Positions 1 through 13,930 of a stretch of 64,000 bases of DNA are shown here, piece after piece (position 1 is the stretch's first letter; each line of letters starts with the position of its first letter). Position numbers and translations under genes: made by a program. The stretch comes from Cepaea nemoralis (taxonomy: Eukaryota; Mollusca; Gastropoda; Stylommatophora; Helicidae). Location of the stretch: assembly GCA_014155875.1 (NCBI GenBank), contig JACEFZ010011394.1, forward strand, positions 324,501-388,500, written 5' to 3'. The notes under the pieces were generated by a model, which did no database searches, was not told the origin of the DNA, and saw nothing but the letters and a program-made list of their open reading frames with translations.

Positions 1-24
1 AGGTAACACAGGCAACATATGAAG

Positions 25-264
25 GCATACAATGAAGTTCTACATGAGAGAAAACTAACAGATATGTTTCAGGCATACAATGAAGTTCTACATGAGAGAA
101 AACTAACAGATATGTTTCAGGCATACAATGAAGTTCTACATGAGAGAAAACTAACAGATATGTTTCAGGCATACAATGAAGTTCTACATGAGAGAAAACT
201 AACAGATATGTTTCAGGCATACAATGAAGTTCTACATGAGAGAAAACTAACAGATATGTTTCAG
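25..264 (+). repeat. 48-bp minisatellite, five perfect copies
   Basis: A 48-bp unit starting GCATACAATGAAG and ending ATATGTTTCAG is repeated five times with no differences visible. Because 48 is a multiple of three, the plus strand is open through the array as five 16-residue repeats (AYNEVLHERKLTDMFQ), starting from an ATG at base 19. Directly after the last copy comes CAG|GTAAGA, a good match to a 5' splice donor. This could therefore be the end of a plus-strand coding exon with an internal repeat, or simply a young minisatellite. I recognise no protein family. It lies antisense to the inferred SQLE gene. Confidence 0.9.
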
Positions 265-699
265 GTAAGAACACGAGTGTGGTAGAGATGCTCTTGTTAC
301 CTGTCTTCGTCACTCTTACTGACTACTGACTGGATTATAAAGACAGCAAAAGCAACTAAAAGAAACAAATTCAGTGGGTTTGAGAAAACAGTCTAGTGAG
401 CTGTCAACATTGTCGTCCAGTTCCACACATGAAATCAGATGCAAGATAAATTACCTACACAATAATTAAGTCTAACAATTCATGGGGGGAAAAAAACAAA
501 GATAGAATAAATGAAGCAAATGTGAATCTAATATCTCTTGCTGAAACCTCACTTCACAGGGTGAAATCAAACACATATTTAGGTAACGTTGTTGACAAAG
601 TTTAGAGGATCAGATTAACGTATCAAAATAACATAAAAAGCAAGGGGAGCTTCCATAGCACTAAGACATTTGAGAAAGTGAAAAGATATTAAATCGAGC
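265..699. other. non-coding stretch, nothing recognised
   Basis: AT-rich sequence with no ORF, RNA gene or repeat that I can support. By position it is probably an intron of the minus-strand squalene epoxidase gene, downstream of the exon at 1284-1467. Confidence 0.5.
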
Positions 700-807
700 A
701 CCAAAATGAGAATAGTTAACTCTGAACATTAAATCACCACCAAAATGAGAATAGTTAACTCTGAACATTAAATGACCAAAATGAGAATAGTTAACTCTTA
801 ACATTAA
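700..807 (+). repeat. short tandem repeat, three copies of 36-39 bp
   Basis: Three imperfect copies share the core ACCAAAATGAGAATAGTTAA and begin at 700, 739 and 775 (periods 39 and 36 bp). The minus-strand ORF across this region (661-1047) has no recognisable domain and is probably not a gene. Confidence 0.85.
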
Positions 808-869
808 AGAAACATGGCCAACAATTAAAACAAGGACTATTAAACTAACAGCATCCATTAATTGCTGCC

Positions 870-1190
870 TGCACAGAACAACAGAACAATGGTATGAGAA
901 AATCAGCAATGTGGAGGAGCTCATGGAGAAAACCAAACAGATGTAGTGAAGCAAGAGGTGAGGAAAAGATGTTGGCCCTGGATACGACACACGGTGAGAA
1001 CACCTGACAACAGTATAACTAAACAGTCCTTCCACTGGAATCCACATGGTAAAAGAGATTGAGAAAGACCTAAAACCACACTGAGAAGAGAATTAGAGAC
1101 AGAGATGAATCATATGAGGAGGACAAGCATAGGAGGGCTTGGGGGCCCATGCTCCACTGTCAAAATGGCAGAAGAGGAAGAAGAAGCTGA
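870..1190 (+). pseudogene. decayed LINE 3'-end fragment (RT C-terminus)
   Basis: Plus-strand translation, shifting between frames, gives ISNVEELMEKTKQ, then VVKQEVRKRCWPWIRHT, then NSITKQSFHWNPHGKR and RPKTTLRRELE. This series matches the conserved C-terminus of many invertebrate LINE reverse transcriptases, where a Trp-rich block is followed by a WNPQGKRKRGRPKNTWRR-type block. Frameshifts and stops show it is a dead fragment. Its C-terminal motifs differ from those of the LINE at 41.5-59.3 kb, so it is probably another family. It lies close to the SQLE exon, in intron sequence. Confidence 0.6.
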
Positions 1191-1283
1191 AAAAAGTGTT
1201 TCTCCTTCCACCTTAGAATAAAGAGATGCCACTGCAACGTGACCTTGTACACACAATAATAATAAACAGAGAACAGGACTAAC

Positions 1284-1467
1284 TTTGATTCTCTTCTAGC
1301 CTGTTCTCTCAGAGCCATGATGAATCTGCCATGGTGGAATGCTGAGCCGCTGACTATGTGGTTCTCTTCCTCCTGCTTGGGATACGGCACAACCACCTCA
1401 GTCTTGTCTGCTATGTTATGTACCACGTAGCCTTTGATCACATGTGCATCAAGATCTTGAATGCAGT
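1284..1467 (-). CDS. SQLE: squalene epoxidase, second exon seen in this window
   Basis: This exon encodes CIQDLDAHVIKGYVVHN, then VVVPYPK, then SGSAFHHGRFIMALRE, the segment that follows the FAD-binding motif in animal squalene monooxygenase. That enzyme sits in the endoplasmic reticulum membrane and makes 2,3-oxidosqualene from squalene, using FAD, O2 and NADPH, in sterol synthesis. The acceptor is clear: TTATTTTCCTGTTGTAG precedes the first exon base at 1467. The exon begins with two bases that complete the codon left open by the upstream exon at 60550, giving LGLS-D-CIQDLD with no gap compared with known proteins. The donor is inferred as GTTAGT after base 1284, leaving a split codon (phase 2). 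The open frame runs on into intron sequence beyond that. Later exons would lie left of base 1. Confidence 0.88.
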
Positions 1468-1489
1468 CTACAACAGGAAAATAATCCAA

Positions 1490-4400
1490 ACACATATAAC
1501 CTGGTCATATACACAGAGCTAACAACACACATATAACCTGGTGATATACACAGAGCTAACAACACATATATAACCTGGTCATATACACAGAGCTAACAAG
1601 ACATATAACCTGATCATATACACAGAGCTAACAAGACATATAACCTGATCATATACACAGAGCTAACAACACACATATAACCTGGTGATATACACAGAGC
1701 TAACAACACATATATAACCTGGTCATATACACAGAGCTAACAAGACATATAACCTGATCATATACACAGAGCTAACAAGACATATAACCTGATCATATAC
1801 ACAGAGCTAACAACACACATATAACCTGATCATATACACAGAGCTAACAACACATATAACCTGGTGATATACACAGAGCTAACAACACATATATAACCTG
1901 GTGATATACACAGAGCTAACAAGACATATAACCTGATCATATACACAGAGCTAACAAGACATATAACCTGATCATATACACAGAGCTAACAACACACATA
2001 TAACCTGGTGATATACACAGAGCTAACAACACATATATAACCTGGTCATATACACAGAGCTAACAACACATATAACCTGATCATATACACAGAGCTAACA
2101 ACACACATATAACCTGGTCATATACACAGAGCTAACAACACACATATAACCTGGTCATATACACAGAGCTAACAACACACATATAACCTGGTCATATACA
2201 CAGAGCTAACAACACACATATAACCTGATCATATACACAGAGCTAACAACACACATATAACCTGGTCATATACACAGAGCTAACAAGACATATAACCTGA
2301 TCATATACACAGAGCTAACAACACACATATAACCTGGTGATATACACAGAGCTAACAACACACATATAACCTGATCATATACACAGAGCTAACAACACAT
2401 ATAACCTGGTGATATACACAGAGCTAACAACACATATATAACCTGGTCATATACACAGAGCTAACAAGACATATAACCTGATCATATACACAGAGCTAAC
2501 AAGACATATAACCTGATCATATACACAGAGCTAACAACACACATATAACCTGATCATATACACAGAGCTAACAACACATATAACCTGGTGATATACACAG
2601 AGCTAACAACACATATATAACCTGGTCATATACACAGAGCTAACAACACATATATAACCTGGTCATATACACAGAGCTAACAACACATATATAACCTGGT
2701 CATATACACAGAGCTAACAAGACATATAACCTGGTCATATACACAGAGCTAACAAGACATATAACCTGATCATATACACAGAGCTAACAAGACATATATA
2801 ACCTGATCATATACACAGAGCTAACAACACATATAACCTGATCATATACACAGAGCTAACAACACACATATAACCTGATCATATACACAGAGCTAACAAC
2901 ACACATATAACCTGATCATATACACAGAGCTAACAACACACATATAACCTGATCATATACACAGAGCTAACAACACACATATAACCTGATCATATACACA
3001 GCGCTAACAACACATATAACTTGGTCATATACACAGAGCTAACAAGACATATAACTTGGTCATATACACAGAGCTAACAACACACATATAACCTGATCAT
3101 ATACACACAGCTAACAACACATATAACCTGATCATATACACAGAGCTAACAAGACATATAACCTGATCATATACACAGAGCTAACAACACACATATAACC
3201 TGATCATATACACAGAGCTAACAACACATATAACTTGGTCATATACACAGAGCTAACAAGACACATATAACCTGATCATATACACAGAGCTAACAAGACA
3301 TATAACCTGATCATATACACAGAGCTAACAAGACATATATAACCTGATCATATACACAGCGCTAACAACACATATAACTTGGTCATATACACAGAGCTAA
3401 CAACACATATAACTTGGTCATATACACAGAGCTAACAACACACATATAACCTGATCATATACACACAGCTAACAAGACACATATAACCTGGTCATATACA
3501 CAGAGCTAACAAGACACATATAACTTGGTCATATACACAGAGCTAACAACACACATATAACCTGATCATATACACAGAGCTAACAACACATATAACCTGA
3601 TCATATACACAGAGCTAACAACACATATAACCTGGTCATATACACAGAGCTAACAAGACATATATAACCTGATCATATACACAGAGCTAACAAGACATAT
3701 ATAACCTGATCATATACACAGAGCTAACAAGACATATATAACCTGATCATATACACAGAGCTAACAAGACATATATAACCTGATCATATACACAGAGCTA
3801 ACAACACATATATAACCTGATCATATACACAGAGCTAACAAGACATATATAACCTGATCATATACACAGAGCTAACAAGACACATATATAACCTGATCAT
3901 ATACACAGAGCTAACAACACACATATAACCTGATCATATATACAGAGCTAACAAGACATATATAACCTGATCATATACACAGAGCTAACAACACACATAT
4001 AACCTGATCATATACACAGAGCTAACAAGACATATATAACCTGATCATATACACAGAGCTAACAAGACACACATATAACCTGATCATATACACAGAGCTA
4101 ACAAGACATATATAACCTGATCATATACACAGAGCTAACAAGACATATATAACCTGATCATATACACAGAGCTAACAAGACATATATAACCTGATCATAT
4201 ACACAGAGCTAACAAGACATATATAACCTGATCATATACACAGAGCTAACAAGACACATATAACCTGATCATATACAGAGAGCTAACAACACACATATAA
4301 CCTGATCATATACACAGAGCTAACAAGACATATATAACCTGATCATATACAGAGAGCTAACAACACATATAACCTGATCATATACACAGAGCTAACAAGA

Positions 4401-7400
4401 CATATATAACCTGATCATATACACAGAGCTAACAACACACATATAACCTGATCATATACACAGAGCTAACAACACACATATAACCTGATCATATACACAG
4501 AGCTAACAAGACATATATAACCTGATCATATACACAGAGCTAACAACACACATATAACCTGATCATATACACAGAGCTAACAACACACATATAACCTGAT
4601 CATATACACAGAGCTAACAAGACATATATAACCTGATCATATACACAGAGCTAACAACACACATATAACCTGATCATATACACAGAGCTAACAAGACATA
4701 TATAACCTGATCATATACACAGAGCTAACAACACACATATAACCTGATCATATACACAGAGCTAACAACACACATATAACCTGATCATATACACAGAGCT
4801 AACAAGACATATATAACCTGATCATATACACAGAGCTAACAACACACATATAACCTGATCATATACACAGAGCTAACAAGACATATATAACCTGATCATA
4901 TACACAGAGCTAACAAGACATATATAACCTGATCATATACACAGCGCTAACAAGACATATATAACCTGATCATATACACAGAGCTAACAAGACACATATA
5001 ACCTGATCATATACACAGAGCTAACAAGACACATATAACCTGATCATATACACAGAGCTAACAACACACATATAACCTGATCATATACACAGAGCTAACA
5101 AGACATATATAACCTGATCATATACACAGAGCTAACAAGACATATATAACCTGATCATATACACAGCTAACAAGACATATATAACCTGATCATATACACA
5201 GAGCTAACAACACACATATAACCTGATCATATACACAGAGCTAACAACACACATATAACCTGATCATATACACAGAGCTAACAAGACACATATATAACCT
5301 GATCATATACACAGAGCTAACAAGACATATATAACCTGATCATATACACAGAGCTAACAAGACACATATATAACCTGATCATATACACAGAGCTAACAAG
5401 ACATATATAACCTGATCATATATACAGAGCTAACAACACACATATAACCTGATCATATATACAGAGCTAACAAGACATATATATAACCTGATCATATACA
5501 CAGAGCTAACAAGACACATATAACCTGATCATATACACAGCTAACAAGACACATATATAACCTGATCATATACACAGAGCTAACAAGACATATATAACCT
5601 GATCATATACACAGAGCTAACAAGACATATATAACCTGATCATATACACAGAGCTAACAAGACATATATAACCTGATCATATACACAGAGCTAACAAGAC
5701 ACATATATAACCTGATCATATACACAGAGCTAACAAGACATATATAACCTGATCATATACACAGAGCTAACAAGACATATATAACCTGATCATATACACA
5801 GAGCTAACAAGACATATATAACCTGATCATATACACAGAGCTAACAAGACATATATAACCTGATCATATACACAGAGCTAACAAGACACATATAACCTGA
5901 TCATATACACAGAGCTAACAAGACACATATAACCTGATCATATACACAGCTAACAAGACACATATAACCTGATCATATACACAGAGCTAACAAGACACAT
6001 ATAACCTGATCATATACACAGAGCTAACAAGACATATATAACCTGATCATATACACAGAGCTAACAACACACATATAACCTGATCATATACACAGAGCTA
6101 ACAACACACATATAACCTGATCATATACACAGCGCTAACAACACACATATAACCTGATCATATACACAGCTAACAACACACATATAACCTGATCATATAC
6201 ACAGAGCTAACAACACACATATAACCTGATCATATACACAGAGCTAACAAGACACATATAACCTGATCATATACACAGAGCTAACAAGACATATATAACC
6301 TGATCATATACACAGAGCTAACAAGACACATATAACCTGATCATATACACAGAGCTAACAAGACACATATATAACCTGATCATATACACAGAGCTAACAA
6401 GACACATATAACCTGATCATATACACAGAGCTAACAAGACACATATAACCTGATCATATACACAGCTAACAAGACACATATATAACCTGATCATATACAC
6501 AGCTAACAACACACATATAACCTGATCATATACACAGCTAACAACACACATATAACCTGATCATATACACAGCGCTAACAACACACATATAACCTGATCA
6601 TATACACAGAGCTAACAACACATATAACCTGGTCATATACACAGCGCTAACAAGACATATATAACCTGATCATATACACAGAGCTAACAACACATATATA
6701 ACCTGATCATATACACAGCTAACAACACATATATAACCTGATCATATACACACAGCTAACAACACATATATAACCTGATCATATACACACAGCTAACAAC
6801 ACATATATAACCTGATCATATACACACAGCTAACAACACATATATAACCTGATCATATATACACAGCTAACAACACATATATAACCTGATCATATACACA
6901 CAGCTAACAACACATATATAACCTGATCATATACACAGAGCTAACAAGACACATATAACCTGATCATATACACAGAGCTAACAAGACATATATAACCTGA
7001 TCATATACACAGCTAACAACACACATATAACCTGATCATATACACAGCGCTAACAACACACATATAACCTGATCATATACACAGAGCTAACAACACATAT
7101 AACCTGATCATATACACAGCGCTAACAAGACATATATAACCTGATCATATACACAGCTAACAAGACACATATAACCTGATCATATACACAGAGCTAACAA
7201 GACATATATAACCTGATCATATACACAGAGCTAACAAGACATATATAACCTGATCATATACACAGCTAACAAGACACATATAACCTGATCATATACACAG
7301 AGCTAACAAGACACATATAACCTGATCATATACACAGAGCTAACAAGACACATATAACCTGATCATATACACAGAGCTAACAAGACACATATAACCTGAT

Positions 7401-10400
7401 CATATACACAGCTAACAAGACACATATAACCTGATCATATACACAGAGCTAACAAGACACATATAACCTGATCATATACACAGAGCTAACAAGACATATA
7501 TAACCTGATCATATACACAGCTAACAAGACACATATAACCTGATCATATACACAGAGCTAACAAGACATATATAACCTGATCATATACACAGCGCTAACA
7601 ACACACATATAACCTGATCATATACACAGAGCTAACAACACATATATAACCTGATCATATACACAGAGCTAACAACACATATATAACCTGATCATATACA
7701 CAGCGCTAACAACACATATAACCTGATCATATACACAGAGCTAACAAGACACATATAACCTGATCATATACACAGAGCTAACAACACATATATAACCTGA
7801 TCATATACACAGAGCTAACAAGACATATATAACCTGATCATATACACAGCTAACAAGACACATATAACCTGATCATATACACAGAGCTAACAACACATAT
7901 ATAACCTGATCATATACACAGCGCTAACAAGACATATATAACCTGATCATATACACAGAGCTAACAAGACATATATAACCTGATCATATACACAGCTAAC
8001 AAGACACATATAACCTGATCATATACACAGCTAACAACACACATATAACCTGATCATATACACAGCGCTAACAAGACATATAACCTGATCATATACACAG
8101 AGCTAACAAGACATATATAACCTGATCATATACACAGCTAACAAGACACATATAACCTGATCATATACACAGCTAACAACACACATATAACCTGATCATA
8201 TACACAGCTAACAACACACATATAACCTGATCATATACACAGCGCTAACAACACACATATAACCTGATCATATACACAGCTAACAAGACACATATAACTT
8301 GGTCTTATACACAGAGCTAACAAGACATATATAACCTGATCATATACACAGCGCTAACAACACACATATAACCTGATCATATACACAGAGCTAACAACAC
8401 ACATATAACCTGATCATATACACAGAGCTAACAAGACACATATAACCTGATCATATACACAGCTAACAACACACATATAACCTGATCATATACACAGCTA
8501 ACAACACACATATAACCTGATCATATACACAGCTAACAACACACATATAACCTGATCATATACACAGCGCTAACAACACATACATATAACCTGGTCTTAT
8601 ACACAGAGCTAACAAGACATATATAACCTGATCATATACAGAGCTAACAACACACATATAACCTGATCATATACACAGAGCTAACAAGACACATATAACC
8701 TGATCATATACACAGCTAACAACACACATATAACCTGATCATATACACAGCTAACAACACACATATAACCTGATCATATACACAGCTAACAACACACATA
8801 TAACCTGATCATATACACAGCGCTAACAACACACATATAACCTGGTCTTATACACAGAGCTAACAAGACATATATAACCTGATCATATACACAGCGCTAA
8901 CAAGACATATAACCTGATCATATACACAGAGCTAACAAGACATATATAACCTGATCATATACACAGCTAACAAGACACATATAACCTGATCATATACACA
9001 GCTAACAACACACATATAACCTGATCATATACACAGCGCTAACAAGACATATAACCTGATCATATACACAGAGCTAACAAGACATATATAACCTGATCAT
9101 ATACACAGCTAACAAGACACATATAACCTGATCATATACACAGCTAACAACACACATATAACCTGATCATATACACAGCTAACAACACACATATAACCTG
9201 ATCATATACACAGCTAACAACACACATATAACCTGATCATATACACAGCTAACAACACATATAACCTGATCATATACACAGAGCTAACAACACATATATA
9301 ACCTGATCATATACACAGCGCTAACAACACACATATAACCTGGTCTTATACACAGAGCTAACAAGACATATATAACCTGATCATATACACAGCGATAACA
9401 AGACATATATAACCTGATCATATACACAGAGCTAACAAGACATATATAACCTGATCATATACACAGAGCTAACAAGACATATATAACCTGATCATATACA
9501 CAGAGCTAACAAGACATATATAACCTGATCATATACACAGAGCTAACAAGACATATATAACCTGATCATATACACAGAGCTAACAAGACATATATAACCT
9601 GATCATATACACAGAGCTAACAAGACATATAACCTGATCATATACACAGCTAACAACACACATATAACCTGATCATATACACAGAGCTAACAACACACAT
9701 ATAACCTGATCATATACACAGCTAACAAGACACATATAACCTGATCATATACACAGCGCTAACAACACACATATAACCTGATCATATACACAGCGCTAAC
9801 AACACACATATAACCTGATCATATACACAGAGCTAACAAGACACATATAACTTGGTCATATACACAGAGCTAACAACACATATATAACCTGGTCATATAC
9901 ACAGCTAACAACACACATATAACCTGATCATATACACAGAGCTAACAACACACATATAACCTGATCATATACACAGAGCTAACAAGACACATATAACCTG
10001 GTCATATATACAGAGCTAACAACACACATATAACCTGATCATATACACAGAGCTAACAACACACATATAACCTGGTCATATATACAGAGCTAACAACACA
10101 CATATAACCTGGTCTTATACACAGAGCTAACACATATAACCTGGTCATATACACATATCTAACAACACACATATAACCTGATCATATACACAGAGCTAAC
10201 AAGACATATAACCTGGTCATATATACAGAGCTAACAAGACATATAACCTGGTCATATACACAGAGCTAACAAGACATATAACCTGGTCATATATACAGAG
10301 CTAACAAGACATATAACCTGGTCATATATACAGAGCTAACAAGACATATAACCTGGTCATATACACAGAGCTAACAAGACATATATAACCTGATCATATA

Positions 10401-13400
10401 CACAGAGCTAACAACACACATATAACCTGGTCTTATACACAGAGCTAACAAGACATATATAACCTGATCATATACACAGAGCTAACAAGACACATATAAC
10501 TTGGTCATATACACAGAGCTAACAACACATATATAACCTGATCATATATACAGAGCTAACAAGACATATAACCTGATCATATATACAGAGCTAACAACAC
10601 ACATATAACCTGATCATATATACAGAGCTAACAACACACATATAACCTGATCATATACACAGCGCTAACAAGACATATAACCTGGTCATATACACAGAGC
10701 TAACAAGACATATATAACCTGGTCATATACACAGAGCTAACAAGACACATATAACCTGATCATATATACAGAGCTAACAACACACATATAACCTGATCAT
10801 ATACACAGAGCTAACAAGACATATATAACCTGATCATATACACAGAGCTAACAAGACACATATAACCTGGTCATATACACAGAGCTAACAACACACATAT
10901 AACCTGGTCATATATACAGAGCTAACAAGACATATAACCTGATCATATATACAGAGCTAACAACACATATAACCTGGTCATATATACAGAGCTAACAAGA
11001 CATATAACCTGATCATATACACAGAGCTAACAAGACATATATAACCTGATCATATACACAGAGCTAACAACACACATATAACCTGGTCATATATACAGAG
11101 CTAACAAGACATATAACCTGATCATATACACAGAGCTAACAAGACATATATAACCTGATCATATACACAGAGCTAACAAGACACATATAACCTGGTCATA
11201 TACACAGAGCTAACAAGACACATATAACCTGATCATATATACAGAGCTAACAACACACATATAACCTGATCATATACACAGAGCTAACAAGACATATAAC
11301 CTGATCATATATACAGAGCTAACAAGACACATATAACCTGGTCATATACACAGAGCTAACAACACACATATAACCTGGTCATATACACAGAGCTAACAAC
11401 ACACATATAACCTGGTCATATACACAGAGCTAACAACACACATATAACCTGATCATATACACAGAGCTAACAAGACATATAACCTGATCATATACACAGA
11501 GCTAACAAGACACATATAACCTGGTCATATACACAGAGCTAACAACACACATATAACCTGGTCATATACACAGAGCTAACAACACACATATAACCTGGTC
11601 ATATATACAGAGCTAACAACACACATATAACCTGATCATATACACAGAGCTAACAAGACACATATAACCTGATCATATACACAGAGCTAACAAGACATAT
11701 ATAACCTGATCATATACACAGAGCTAACAAGACATATATAACCTGATCATATACACAGAGCTAACAAGACATATATAACCTGATCATATACACAGAGCTA
11801 ACAACACATATATAACCTGGTCATATACACAGAGCTAACAACACACATATAACCTGATCATATACACAGCGCTAACAAGACACATATAACCTGGTCATAT
11901 ACACAGAGCTAACAACACACATATAACTTGGTCATATACACAGAGCTAACAACACACATATAACTTGGTCATATACACAGCTAACAACACACATATAACT
12001 TGGTCATATACAGAGCTAACAAGACACATATAACCTGATCATATACACAGAGGTAACAACACATATATAACCTGATCATATACACAGCGCTAACAACACA
12101 CATATAACCTGATCATATACACAGCGCTAACAAGACATATATAACCTGATCATATACACAGAGCTAACAAGACATATATAACCTGATCATATACACAGAG
12201 CTAACAAGACACAAATATAACCTGATCATATACACAGAGCTAACAAGACATATATAACCTGATCATATACACAGAGCTAACAAGACATATATAACCTGAT
12301 CATATACACAGAGCTAACAAGACACATATAACCTGATCATATACACAGCTAACAAGACATATATAACCTGATCATATACACAGCGCTAACAAGACACATA
12401 TATAACCTGATCATATACACAGAGCTAACAAGACATATATAACCTGATCATATACACAGAGCTAACAAGACATATATAACCTGATCATATACACAGAGCT
12501 AACAACACACATATAACCTGATCATATATACAGAGCTAACAAGACATATATAACCTGATCATATACACAGAGCTAACAAGACACATATATAACCTGGTCA
12601 TATATACAGAGCTAACAACACACATATAACCTGATCATATACACAGAGCTAACAACACACATATAACCTGATCATATATACAGAGCTAACAAGACATATA
12701 ACCTGGTCATATACACAGAGCTAACAACACACATATAACCTGGTCATATACACAGAGCTAACAACACACATATAACCTGATCATATACACAGCGCTAACA
12801 AGACATATATAACCTGATCATATATACAGAGCTAACAAGACATATATAACCTGATCATATATACAGAGCTAACAACACACATATAACCTGATCATATACA
12901 CAGAGCTAACAAGACATATATAACCTGATCATATACACAGAGCTAACAAGACATATATAACCTGATCATATACACAGCTAACAAGACATATATAACCTGA
13001 TCATATACACAGCTAACAAGACACATATAACCTGATCATATACACAGCTAACAAGACATATATAACCTGATCATATACACAGCTAACAAGACATATATAA
13101 CCTGATCATATACACAGCTAACAAGACATATATAACCTGATCATATACACAGCTAACAAGACACATATAACCTGATCATATACACAGCTAACAAGACATA
13201 TATAACCTGATCATATACACAGAGCTAACAAGACATATATAACCTGGTCATATACACAGCGCTAACAAGACACATATATAACCTGATCATATACACAGAG
13301 CTAACAAGACATATATAACCTGATCATATACACAGCTAACAAGACATATATAACCTGATCATATACACAGCGCTAACAAGACACATATATAACCTGATCA

Positions 13401-13930
13401 TATACACAGAGCTAACAAGACATATATAACCTGATCATATACACAGAGCTAACAAGACATATATAACCTGATCATATACACAGAGCTAACAACACACATA
13501 TAACCTGATCATATATACAGAGCTAACAAGACATATATAACCTGATCATATACACAGAGCTAACAAGACACATATATAACCTGGTCATATATACAGAGCT
13601 AACAACACACATATAACCTGGTCATATATACAGAGCTAACAACACACATATAACCTGGTCATATATACAGAGCTAACAAGACATATATAACCTGGTCATA
13701 TACACAGAGCTAACAACACACATATAACCTGGTCATATACACAGAGCTAACAACACACATATAACCTGATCATATACACAGAGCTAACAAGACACATATA
13801 TAACCTGATCATATATACAGAGCTAACAAGACATATATAACCTGATCATATACACAGAGCTAACAAGACATATATAACCTGATCATATACACAGCGCTAA
13901 CAAGACACATATATAACCTGATCATATACA
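1490..13930 (+). repeat. ~37-bp satellite array, left clean block
   Basis: Uninterrupted tandem array of a 35-39 bp monomer containing CAGAGCTAAC, then an ACACAT or GACATATA segment, then CATATAACCTGATCATATAC. Monomer classes differ at AGAGCT, AGCGCT or AGCT, at TGATCA, TGGTCA or TTGGTCA, and by CACATATA versus CATATATA. Towards the left edge the TGGTCA form is common; rightward TGATCA dominates. The plus strand is A/C-rich, so a transcript from the SQLE (minus) strand would be U/G-rich. The array starts 21 bp from the splice acceptor of the exon at 1284-1467. Confidence 0.98.
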
